Assembly: GCA_032622095.1 (NCBI GenBank)
Contig: CP136066.1
Location: forward strand, 44,157,835 to 44,221,834
Direction of reading: 5' to 3'
DNA: 64,000 nt
Source of the DNA: Siphonodentalium dalli
Lineage: Eukaryota; Mollusca; Scaphopoda; Gadilida; Siphonodentaliidae
Of the stretch, positions 50,351-62,110 are shown piece after piece (position 1 is the first letter of the stretch; each line of letters opens with the position of its first letter). Position numbers and translations under genes: made by a program. The notes beneath the pieces were generated by a model. That model was not told the DNA's origin, made no database searches, and saw only the letters and a program-made list of their open reading frames with translations.

Positions 50351-53300
50351 AGTAGACTACTAAGTAGTTGTCCCTTGGCACATCGTTGATGAGTAGACTA
50401 CTAAGTAGTTGTCCCTTGGCACATCGTTGATGAGTAGACTACTGCGTAGTTGTCCCTTGGCACATCGTAGATGAGTAGACTACTGGGTAGTTGTCCCTTG
50501 GCACATCGTATATGAGTAGACTACTGAGTAGTTGTCCCTTGGCACATCGTAGATGAGTAGACTACTGAGTAGTTGTCCCTTGGCACATCGTAGATGAGTA
50601 GACTACTGAGTAGTTGTCCCTTGGCACATCGTATATGAGTAGACTACTGGGTAGTTGTCCCTTGGCACATCGTATATGAGTAGACTACTGAGTAGTTGTC
50701 CTATGGCACATCGTAGATGAGTAGACTACTAAATAGTTGTCCCTTGGCACATCGTATATGAGTAGACTACTGGGTAGTTGTCCTATGGCACATCGTAGAT
50801 GAGTAGACTACTAAATAGTTGTCCCTTGGCACATCGTATATGAGTAGACTACTGAGTAGTTGTCCTATGGCACATCGTAGATGAGTAGACTACTAAATAG
50901 TTGTCCCTTGGCACATCGTAGATGAGTAGACTACTGAGTAGTTGTCCTATGGCACATCGTATATGAGTAGACTACTAAGTAGTTGTCCCTTGGCACATCG
51001 TAGATGAGTAGACTACTGAGTAGTTGTCCTATGGCACATCGTATATGAGTAGACTACTAAGTTGTTGTCCCTTGGCACATCGTAGATGAGTAGACTACTG
51101 AGTAGTTGTCCTATGGCACATCGTAGATGAGTAGACTACTGAGTAGTTGTCCCTCGGCACATCGTAGATGAGTAGACTACTGAGTAGTTGTCCCTTGGCA
51201 CATCGTATATGAGTAGACTACTGAGTAGTTGTCCTATGGCACATCGTAGATGAGTAGACTACTGAGTAGTTGTCCCTTGGCACATCGTAGATGAGTAGAC
51301 TACTGCGTAGTTGTCCCTTGACACATCGTAGATGAGTAGACTACTGAGTAGTTGTCCCTTGGCACATCGTAGATGAGTAGACTACTGGGTAGTTGTCCTA
51401 TGGCACATCGTAGATGAGTAGACTACTAAGTAGTTGTCCTATGGCACATCGTAGATGAGTAGACTACTGGGTAGTTGTCCCTCGGCACATCGTAGATGAG
51501 TAGACTACTGGGTAGTTGTCCTATGGCACATCGTAGATGAGTAGACTACTAAGTAGTTGTCCCTCGGCACATCGTAGATGAGTAGACTACTGCGTAGTTG
51601 TCCCTTGGCACATCGTAGATGAGTAGACTATTGAGTAGTTGTCCCTCGGCACATCGTAGATGAGTAGACTACTGAGTAGTTGTCCCTTGGCACATCGTAG
51701 ATGAGTAGACTACTAAGTAGTTGTCCCTTGGCACATCGTAGATGAGTAGACTATTGAGTAGTTGTCCCTTGGCACATCGTAGATGAGTAGACTACTAAGT
51801 AGTTGTCCCTTGGCACATCGTAGATGAGTAGACTACTAAGTAGTTGTCCCTTGGCACATCGTAGATGAGTAGACTACTAAGTAGTTGTCCCTTGGCACAT
51901 CGTAGATGAGTAGACTACTAAGTAGTTGTCCCTCGGCACATCGTAGATGAGTAGACTACTGGGTAGTTGTCCTATGGCACATCGTATATGAGTAGACTAC
52001 TGAGTAGTTGTCCCTCGGCACATCGTAGATGAGTAGACTACTGAGTAGTTGTCCTATGGCACATCGTAGATGAGTAGACTACTGAGTAGTTGTCCCTTGG
52101 CACATCGTATATGAGTAGACTACTGAGTAGTTGTCCTATGGCACATCGTAGATGAGTAGACTACTGAGTAGTTGTCCCTTGGCACATCGTATATGAGTAG
52201 ACTACTGAGTAGTTGTCCTATGGCACATCGTAGATGAGTAGACTACTGAGTAGTTGTCCCTTGGCATATCGTAGATGAGTAGACTACTGAGTAGTTGTCC
52301 CTTGGCACATCGTAGATGAGTAGACTACTGAGTAGTTGTCCCTCGGCACATCGTAGATGAGTAGACTACTGCGTAGTTGTCCCTTGGCACATCGTAGATG
52401 AGTAGACTATTGAGTAGTTGTCCTATGGCACATCGTAGATGAGTAGACTACTGCGTAGTTGTCCTATGGCACATCGTAGATGAGTAGACTACTGAGTAGT
52501 TGTCCTATGGCACATCGTAGATGAGTAGACTACTGAGTAGTTGTCCTATGGCACATCGTAGATGAGTAGACTACTGAGTAGTTGTCCCTTGGCACATCGT
52601 AGATGAGTAGACTACTGAGTAGTTGTCCTATGGCACATCGTAGATGAGTAGACTACTGAGTAGTTGTCCCTTGGCACATCGTAGATGAGTAGACTACTGA
52701 GTAGTTGTCCTATGGCACATCGTTGATGAGTAGACTACTGAGTAGTTGTCCCTTGGCACATCGTAGATGAGTAGACTACTGAGTAGTTGTCCCTTGGCAC
52801 ATCGTAGATGAGTAGACTACTGCGTAGTTGTCCCTTGGCACATCGTAGATGAGTAGACTACTGAGTAGTTGTCCCTTGGCACATCGTAGATGAGTAGACT
52901 ACTGAGTAGTTGTCCCTTGGCACATCGTATATTAGTAGACTACTGGGTAGTTGTCCCTTGGCACATCGTAGATGAGTAGACTACTGGGTAGTTGTCCCTT
53001 GGCACATCGTATATTAGTAGACTACTGAGTAGTTGTCCTATGGCACATCGTAGATGAGTAGACTACTGAGTAGTTGTCCCTTGGCACATCGTAGATGAGT
53101 AGACTACTGAGTAGTTGTCCTATGGCACATCGTAGATGAGTAGACTACTGGGTAGTTGTCCCTTGGCACATCGTAGATGAGTAGACTACTGAGTAGTTGT
53201 CCTATGGCACATCGTAGATGAGTAGACTACTGGGTAGTTGTCCCTTGGCACATCGTAGATGAGTAGACTACTGAGTAGTTGTCCTATGGCACATCGTAGA

Positions 53301-53399
53301 TGAGTAGACTACTAAGTAGTTGTCCCTTGGCACATCGTAGATGAGTAGACTACTGGGTAGTTGTCCCTTGGCACATCGTAGATGAGTAGACTACTGAGT

Positions 53400-54960
53400 A
53401 GTTGTCCTATGGCACATCGTAGATGAGTAGACTACTGAGTAGTTGTCCTATGGCACATCGTTGATGAGTAGACTACTGAGTAGTTGTCCTATGGCACATC
53501 GTTGATGAGTAGACTACTGGGTAGTTGTCCCTTGGCACATCGTATATTAGTAGACTACTGGGTAGTTGTCCCTTGGCACATCGTTGATGAGTAGACTACT
53601 GAGTAGTTGTCCTATGGCACATCGTAGATGAGTAGACTACTGGGTAGTTGTCCTATGGCACATCGTTGATGAGTAGACTACTGAGTAGTTGTCCCTTGGC
53701 ACATCGTATATTAGTAGACTACTGGGTAGTTGTCCCTTGGCACATCGTAGATGAGTAGACTACTGGGTAGTTGTCCCTTGGCACATCGTATATTAGTAGA
53801 CTACTGAGTAGTTGTCCTATGGCACATCGTAGATGAGTAGACTACTGAGTAGTTGTCCCTTGGCACATCGTAGATGAGTAGACTACTGAGTAGTTGTCCC
53901 TTGGCACATCGTAGATGAGTAGACTACTGGGTAGTTGTCCCTTGTCACATCGTAGATGAGTAGACTACTGGGTAGTTGTCCTATGGCACATCGTATATGA
54001 GTAGACTACTGAGTAGTTGTCCCTTGGCACATCGTAGATGAGTAGACTACTGCGTAGTTGTCCTATGGCACATCGTAGATGAGTAGACTACTGGGTAGTT
54101 GTCCTATGGCACATCGTATATGAGTAGACTACTGAGTAGTTGTCCCTTGGCACATCGTAGATGAGTAGACTACTGAGTAGTTGTCCCTTGGCACATCGTA
54201 GATGAGTAGACTACTGAGTAGTTGTCCCTTGGCACATCGTAGATGAGTAGACTACTGAGTAGTTGTCCCTTGGCACATCGTAGATGAGTAGACTACTGAG
54301 TAGTTGTCCCTTGGCACATCGTTGATGAGTAGACTACTGGGTAGTTGTCCCTTGGCACATCGTAGATGAGTAGACTACTGAGTAGTTGTCCTATGGCACA
54401 TCGTAGATGAGTAGACTACTGCGTAGTTGTCCCTTGGCACATCGTATATGAGTAGACTACTGAGTAGTTGTCCCTTGGCACATCGTATATGAGTAGACTA
54501 CTGGGTAGTTGTCCTATGGCACATCGTATATGAGTAGACTACTGAGTAGTTGTCCTATGGCACATCGTAGATGAGTAGACTACTGAGTAGTTGTCCCTTG
54601 GCACATCGTATATGAGTAGACTACTGGGTAGTTGTCCTATGGCACATCGTATATGAGTAGACTACTGAGTAGTTGTCCCTTGGCACATCGTAGATGAGTA
54701 GACTACTGAGTAGTTGTCCCTTGGCACATCGTAGATGAGTAGACTACTGAGTAGTTGTCCTATGGCACATCGTATATGAGTAGACTACTGAGTAGTTGTC
54801 CCTTGGCACATCGTAGATGAGTAGACTACTGAGTAGTTGTCCCTTGGCACATCGTAGATGAGTAGACTACTGAGTAGTTGTCCCTTGGCACATCGTAGAT
54901 GAGTAGACTACTGAGTAGTTGTCCCTTGGCACATCGTAGATGAGTAGACTACTGAGTAGT
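53400..54960. repeat. Long-range duplicated segment, copy 1
   Basis: The variant order in this segment (CCTATGG/CGTTGATG pairs, three TATATTAG units, one TTGTCAC unit, then CCTATGG/CGTATATG pairs) recurs at about 58,085-59,680. Marker pairs are TATATTAG at 53543/58217 and CTTGTCAC at 53941/58615, both with an offset of 4,674 bp, which is exactly 114 units. Beyond about 54,300 the offset becomes 4,715 bp (115 units; for example 54381/59096), so one unit was gained or lost after duplication. Confidence 0.88.
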
Positions 54961-55800
54961 TGTCCCTTGGCACATCGTTGATGAGTAGACTACTGGGTAG
55001 TTGTCCCTTGGCACATCGTAGATGAGTAGACTACTGAGTAGTTGTCCTATGGCACATCGTAGATGAGTAGACTACTGCGTAGTTGTCCCTTGGCACATCG
55101 TATATGAGTAGACTACTGAGTAGTTGTCCTATGGCACATCGTATATGAGTAGACTACTGAGTAGTTGTCCCTTGGCACATCGTAGATGAGTAGACTACTG
55201 AGTAGTTGTCCCTTGGCACATCGTAGATGAGTAGACTACTGAGTAGTTGTCCCTTGGCACATCGTAGATGAGTAGACTACTGAGTAGTTGTCCCTTGGCA
55301 CATCGTAGATGAGTAGACTACTGAGTAGTTGTCCCTTGGCACATCGTAGATGAGTAGACTACTGAGTAGTTGTCCCTTGGCACATCGTATATGAGTAGAC
55401 TACTGGGTAGTTGTCCCTTGGCACATCGTAGATGAGTAGACTACTGAGTAGTTGTCCTATGGCACATCGTAGATGAGTAGACTACTGAGTAGTTGTCCCT
55501 TGGCACATCGTTGATGAGTAGACTACTAAGTAGTTGTCCCTTGGCACATCGTAGATGAGTAGACTACTGAGTAGTTGTCCCTTGGCACATCGTAGATGAG
55601 TAGACTACTGAGTAGTTGTCCCTTGGCACATCGTATATGAGTAGACTACTGGGTAGTTGTCCCTTGGCACATCGTAGATGAGTAGACTACTGAGTAGTTG
55701 TCCTATGGCACATCGTAGATGAGTAGACTACTGAGTAGTTGTCCCTTGGCACATCGTTGATGAGTAGACTACTGGGTAGTTGTCCTATGGCACATCGTAG

Positions 55801-56180
55801 ATTAGTAGATTACTGGGTAGTTGTCTTATGGCACATCGTATATGAGTAGATTACTGGGTAGTTGTCCTATGGCACATCGTATATGAGTAGACTACTGGGT
55901 AGTTGTCCCTTGGCACATCGTAGATGAGTAGACTACTGAGTAGTTGTCCTATGGCACATCGTAGATGAGTAGACTACTGCGTAGTTGTCCCTTGGCACAT
56001 CGTATATGAGTAGACTACTGAGTAGTTGTCCCTTGGCACATCGTTGATGAGTAGACTACTGGGTAGTTGTCCTATGGCACATCGTAGATTAGTAGATTAC
56101 TGGGTAGTTGTCTTATGGCACATCGTATATGAGTAGATTACTGGGTAGTTGTCCTATGGCACATCGTATATGAGTAGACT
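55801..56180. repeat. 7-unit (287-bp) repeat marked by ATTAGTAGATTAC and GTCTTATGG
   Basis: The rare pair ATTAGTAGATTACTGGG and GTTGTCTTATGG appears at 55801 and again at 56088, exactly 287 bp or seven units later. In both places it is followed by CGTATATGAGTAGATTAC and CCTATGG units, so a seven-unit block was copied. Confidence 0.85.
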
Positions 56181-58084
56181 ACTGGGTAGTTGTCCTATGG
56201 CACATCGTATATGAGTAGACTACTGAGTAGTTGTCCCTTGGCACATCGTAGATGAGTAGACTACTGAGTAGTTGTCCTATGGCACATCGTATATGAGTAG
56301 ACTACTGGGTAGTTGTCCCTTGGCACATCGTATATGAGTAGACTACTGCGTAGTTGTCCCTTGGCACATCGTATATGAGTAGACTACTGAGTAGTTGTCC
56401 CTTGGCACATCGTAGATGAGTAGACTACTGAGTAGTTGTCCTATGGCACATCGTAGATTAGTAGACTACTGAGTAGTTGTCCCTTGGCACATCGTAGATG
56501 AGTAGACTACTGAGTAGTTGTCCCTTGGCACATCGTAGATGAGTAGACTACAGAGTAGTTGTCCCTTGGCACATCGTATATGAGTAGACTACAGAGTAGT
56601 TGTCCCTTGGCACATCGTAGATGAGTAGACTACTGAGTAGTTGTCCCTTGGCACATCGTAGATGAGTAGACTACAGAGTAGTTGTCCCTTGGCACATCGT
56701 ATATGAGTAGACTACTGCGTAGTTGTCCCTTGGCACATCGTAGATGAGTAGACTACTGAGTAGTTGTCCCTTGGCACATCGTAGATGAGTAGACTACTGA
56801 GTAGTTGTCCCTTGGCACATCGTAGATGAGTAGACTACAGAGTAGTTGTCCCTTGGCACATCGTATATGAGTAGACTACTGCGTAGTTGTCCCTTGGCAC
56901 ATCGTATATGAGTAGACTACTGAGTAGTTGTCCCTTGGCACATCGTATATGAGTAGACTACTGGGTAGTTGTCCCTTGGCACATCGTATATGAGTAGACT
57001 ACTGAGTAGTTGTCCCTTGGCACATCGTATATGAGTAGACTACTGGGTAGTTGTCCTATGGCACATCGTAGATGAGTAGACTACTGCGTAGTTGTCCTAT
57101 GGCACATCGTAGATGAGTAGACTACTGAGTAGTTGTCCCTTGGCACATCGTAGATGAGTAGACTACTGCGTAGTTGTCCTATGGCACATCGTATATGAGT
57201 AGACTACTGGGTAGTTGTCCCTTGGCACATCGTATATGAGTAGACTACTGAGTAGTTGTCCCTTGGCACATCGTATATGAGTAGACTACTGGGTAGTTGT
57301 CCTATGGCACATCGTAGATGAGTAGACTACTGAGTAGTTGTCCCTTGGCACATCGTATATGAGTAGACTACTGAGTAGTTGTCCCTTGGCACATCGTATA
57401 TGAGTAGACTACTGAGTAGTTGTCCCTTGGCACATCGTATATGAGTAGACTACTGAGTAGTTGTCCCTTGGCACATCGTATATGAGTAGACTACTGAGTA
57501 GTTGTCCCTTGGCACATCGTATATGAGTAAACTACTGGGTAGTTGTCCTATGGCACATCGTAGATGAGTAGACTACTGAGTAGTTGTCCCTTGGCACATC
57601 GTATATGAGTAGACTACTGAGTAGTTGTCCCTTGGCACATCGTATATGAGTAGACTACTGAGTAGTTGTCCCTTGGCACATCGTATATGAGTAGACTACT
57701 GAGTAGTTGTCCCTTGGCACATCGTAGATGAGTAGACTACTGGGTAGTTGTCCCTTGGCACATCGTAGATGAGTAGACTACTGAGTAGTTGTCCCTTGGC
57801 ACATCGTAGATGAGTAGACTACTGAGTAGTTGTCCCTTGGCACATCGTAGATGAGTAGACTACTGAGTAGTCGTCCCTTGTCACATCGTAGATGAGTGGA
57901 CTACTGAGTAGTTGTCCTATGGCACATCGTAGATGAGTAGACTACTGAGTAGTTGTCCCTTGGCACATCGTAGATGAGTAGACTACTGAGTAGTTGTCCC
58001 TTGGCACATCGTAGATGAGTAGACTACTGGGTAGTTGTCCCTTGGCACATCGTAGATGAGTAGACTACTGAGTAGTTGTCCTAT

Positions 58085-59680
58085 GGCACATCGTAGATGA
58101 GTAGACTACTGAGTAGTTGTCCTATGGCACATCGTTGATGAGTAGACTACTGAGTAGTTGTCCTATGGCACATCGTTGATGAGTAGACTACTGGGTAGTT
58201 GTCCCTTGGCACATCGTATATTAGTAGACTACTGGGTAGTTGTCCCTTGGCACATCGTTGATGAGTAGACTACTGAGTAGTTGTCCTATGGCACATCGTA
58301 GATGAGTAGACTACTGGGTAGTTGTCCTATGGCACATCGTTGATGAGTAGACTACTGAGTAGTTGTCCCTTGGCACATCGTATATTAGTAGACTACTGGG
58401 TAGTTGTCCCTTGGCACATCGTAGATGAGTAGACTACTGGGTAGTTGTCACTTGGCACATCGTATATTAGTAGACTACTGAGTAGTTGTCCTATGGCACA
58501 TCGTAGATGAGTAGACTACTGAGTAGTTGTCCCTTGGCACATCGTAGATGAGTAGACTACTGAGTAGTTGTCCCTTGGCACATCGTAGATGAGTAGACTA
58601 CTGGGTAGTTGTCCCTTGTCACATCGTAGATGAGTAGACTACTGGGTAGTTGTCCCTTGGCACATCGTATATGAGTAGACTACTGGGTAGTTGTCCTATG
58701 GCACATCGTATATGAGTAGACTACTGAGTAGTTGTCCCTTGGCACATCGTAGATGAGTAGACTACTGCGTAGTTGTCCTATGGCACATCGTAGATGAGTA
58801 GACTACTGGGTAGTTGTCCTATGGCACATCGTATATGAGTAGACTACTGAGTAGTTGTCCCTTGGCACATCGTAGATGAGTAGACTACTGAGTAGTTGTC
58901 CCTTGGCACATCGTAGATGAGTAGACTACTGAGTAGTTGTCCCTTGGCACATCGTAGATGAGTAGACTACTGAGTAGTTGTCCCTTGGCACATCGTAGAT
59001 GAGTAGACTACTGAGTAGTTGTCCCTTGGCACATCGTTGATGAGTAGACTACTGGGTAGTTGTCCCTTGGCACATCGTAGATGAGTAGACTACTGAGTAG
59101 TTGTCCTATGGCACATCGTAGATGAGTAGACTACTGCGTAGTTGTCCCTTGGCACATCGTATATGAGTAGACTACTGAGTAGTTGTCCCTTGGCACATCG
59201 TATATGAGTAGACTACTGGGTAGTTGTCCTATGGCACATCGTATATGAGTAGACTACTGAGTAGTTGTCCTATGGCACATCGTAGATGAGTAGACTACTG
59301 AGTAGTTGTCCCTTGGCACATCGTATATGAGTAGACTACTGGGTAGTTGTCCTATGGCACATCGTATATGAGTAGACTACTGAGTAGTTGTCCCTTGGCA
59401 CATCGTAGATGAGTAGACTACTGAGTAGTTGTCCCTTGGCACATCGTAGATGAGTAGACTACTGAGTAGTTGTCCTATGGCACATCGTATATGAGTAGAC
59501 TACTGAGTAGTTGTCCCTTGGCACATCGTAGATGAGTAGACTACTGAGTAGTTGTCCCTTGGCACATCGTAGATGAGTAGACTACTGAGTAGTTGTCCCT
59601 TGGCACATCGTAGATGAGTAGACTACTGAGTAGTTGTCCCTTGGCACATCGTAGATGAGTAGACTACTGAGTAGTTGTCC
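58085..59680. repeat. Long-range duplicated segment, copy 2
   Basis: This is the partner of about 53,400-54,960, at 114 and then 115 units distance. It carries at least one private substitution (GTCACTTGGCAC near 58,448), so the copies have begun to diverge. The roughly 3.1 kb between the two copies is a different arrangement of the same unit, so this is not a simple adjacent tandem duplication. Confidence 0.88.
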
Positions 59681-60759
59681 CTTGGCACATCGTAGATGAG
59701 TAGACTACTGGGTAGTTGTCCCTTGGCACATCGTAGATGAGTAGACTACTGAGTAGTTGTCCCTTGGCACATCGTATATGAGTAGACTACTGAGTAGTTG
59801 TCCTATGGCACATCGTTGATGAGTAGACTACTGGGTAGTTGTCCCTTGGCACATCGTAGATGAGTAGACTACTGAGTAGTTGTCCTATGGCACATCGTAG
59901 ATGAGTAGACTACTGAGTAGTTGTCCCTTGGCACATCGTAGATGAGTAGACTACTGAGTAGTTGTCCCTTGGCACATCGTAGATGAGTAGACTACTGAGT
60001 AGTTGTCCCTTGGCACATCGTAGATGAGTAGACTACTGAGTAGTTGTCCCTTGGCACATCGTTGATGAGTAGACTACTGGGTAGTTGTCCCTTGGCACAT
60101 CGTAGATGAGTAGACTACTGAGTAGTTGTCCTATGGCACATCGTAGATGAGTAGACTACTGCGTAGTTGTCCCTTGGCACATCGTATATGAGTAGACTAC
60201 TGAGTAGTTGTCCCTTGGCACATCGTATATGAGTAGACTACTGGGTAGTTGTCCTATGGCACATCGTAGATGAGTAGACTACTGAGTAGTTGTCCTATGG
60301 CACATCGTAGATGAGTAGACTACTGAGTAGTTGTCCCTTGGCACATCGTAGATGAGTAGACTACCGAGTAGTTGTCCTATGGCACATCGTAGATGAGTAG
60401 ACTACTAAGTAGTTGTCCTATGGCACATCGTAGATGAGTAGACTACTGAGTAGTTGTCCCTTGGCACATCGTAGATGAGTAGACTACTGAGTAGTTGTCC
60501 CTTGGCACATCGTAGATGAGTAGACTACTAAGTAGTTGTCCTATGGCACATCGTAGATGAGTAGACTACTGAGTAGTTGTCCTATGGCACATCGTATATG
60601 AGTAGACTACTGAGTAGTTGTCCCTTGACACATCGTAGATGAGTAGACTACTGCGTAGTTGTCCTATGGCACATCGTAGATGAGTAGACTACTGAGTAGT
60701 TGTCCTATGGCACATCGTAGATGAGTAGACTACTGGGTAGTTGTCCTATGGCACATCGT

Positions 60760-62110
60760 AGATGAGTAGACTACAGAGTAGTTGACCCTTGGCACATCGT
60801 ATATGAGTAGACTACTGAGTAGTTGTCCTATGGCACATCGTATATGAGTAGACTACTGAGTAGTTGTCCTATGGCACATCGTATATGAGTAGACTACTGA
60901 GTAGTTGTCCTATGGCACATCGTAGATGAGTAGACTACTGGGTAGTTGTCCTATGGCACATCGTATATGAGTAGACTACTGGGTAGTTGTCCTATGGCAC
61001 ATCGTAGATGAGTAGACTACTGAGTAGTTGTCCCTTGGCACATCGTAGATGAGTAGACTACTAAGTAGTTGTCCTATGGCACATCGTAGATGAGTAGACT
61101 ACTGAGTAGTTGTCCCTTGGCACATCGTAGATGAGTAGACTACTGAGTAGTTGTCCCTTGGCACATCGTATATGAGTAGACTACTGAGTAGTTGTCCCTT
61201 GACACATCGTAGATGAGTAGACTACTGAGTAGTTGTCCCTTGGCACATCGTAGATGAGTAGACTACTAAGTAGTTGTCCTATGGCACATCGTAGATGAGT
61301 AGACTACTGAGTAGTTGTCCCTTGGCACATCGTAGATGAGTAGATTACTGAGTAGTTGTCCTATGGCACATCGTAGATGAGTAGACTACTGGGTAGTTGT
61401 CCCTTGGCACATCGTAGATGAGTAGACTACTGGGTAGTTGTCCCTTGACACATCGTAGATGAGTAGACTACTGCGTAGTTGTCCTATGGCACATCGTAGA
61501 TGAGTAGACTACTGGGTAGTTGTCCTATGGCACATCGTAGATGAGTAGACTACAGAGTAGTTGACCCTTGGCACATCGTATATGAGTAGACTACTGAGTA
61601 GTTGTCCTATGGCACATCGTAGATGAGTAGACTACTGAGTAGTTGTCCTATGGCACATCGTAGATGAGTAGACTACTGGGTAGTTGTCCCTTGGCACATC
61701 GTAGATGAGTAGACTACTGGGTAGTTGTCCCTTGTCACATCGTAGATGAGTAGACTACTGAGTAGTTGTCCTATGGCACATCGTAGATGAGTAGACTACT
61801 GAGTAGTTGTCCTATGTCACATCGTATATGAGTAGACTACTGCGTAGTTGTCCTATGGCACATCGTAGATGAGTAGACTACTGGGTAGTTGTCCTATGGC
61901 ACATCGTAGATGAGTAGATTACTGAGTAGTTGTCCCTCGGCACATCGTAGATGAGTAGACTACTGCGTAGTTGTCCTATGGCACATCGTAGATGAGTAGA
62001 CTACTGAGTAGTTGTCCTATGGCACATCGTAGATGAGTAGACTACTGGGTAGTTGTCCTATGGCACATCGTAGATGAGTAGACTACAGAGTAGTTGACCC
62101 TTGGCACATC
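60760..62110. repeat. 13- and 19-unit repeats marked by CAGAGTAGTTGACCC
   Basis: The rare change GTTGACCC for GTTGTCCC, always with CTACAGAG just before it, occurs at 60781, 61560 and 62093. The intervals are 779 bp (19 units) and 533 bp (13 units). The units just upstream (CTGCG, then CCTATGG with CTGAG or CTGGG) keep a similar order, which indicates block duplication with some unit loss. Confidence 0.85.
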
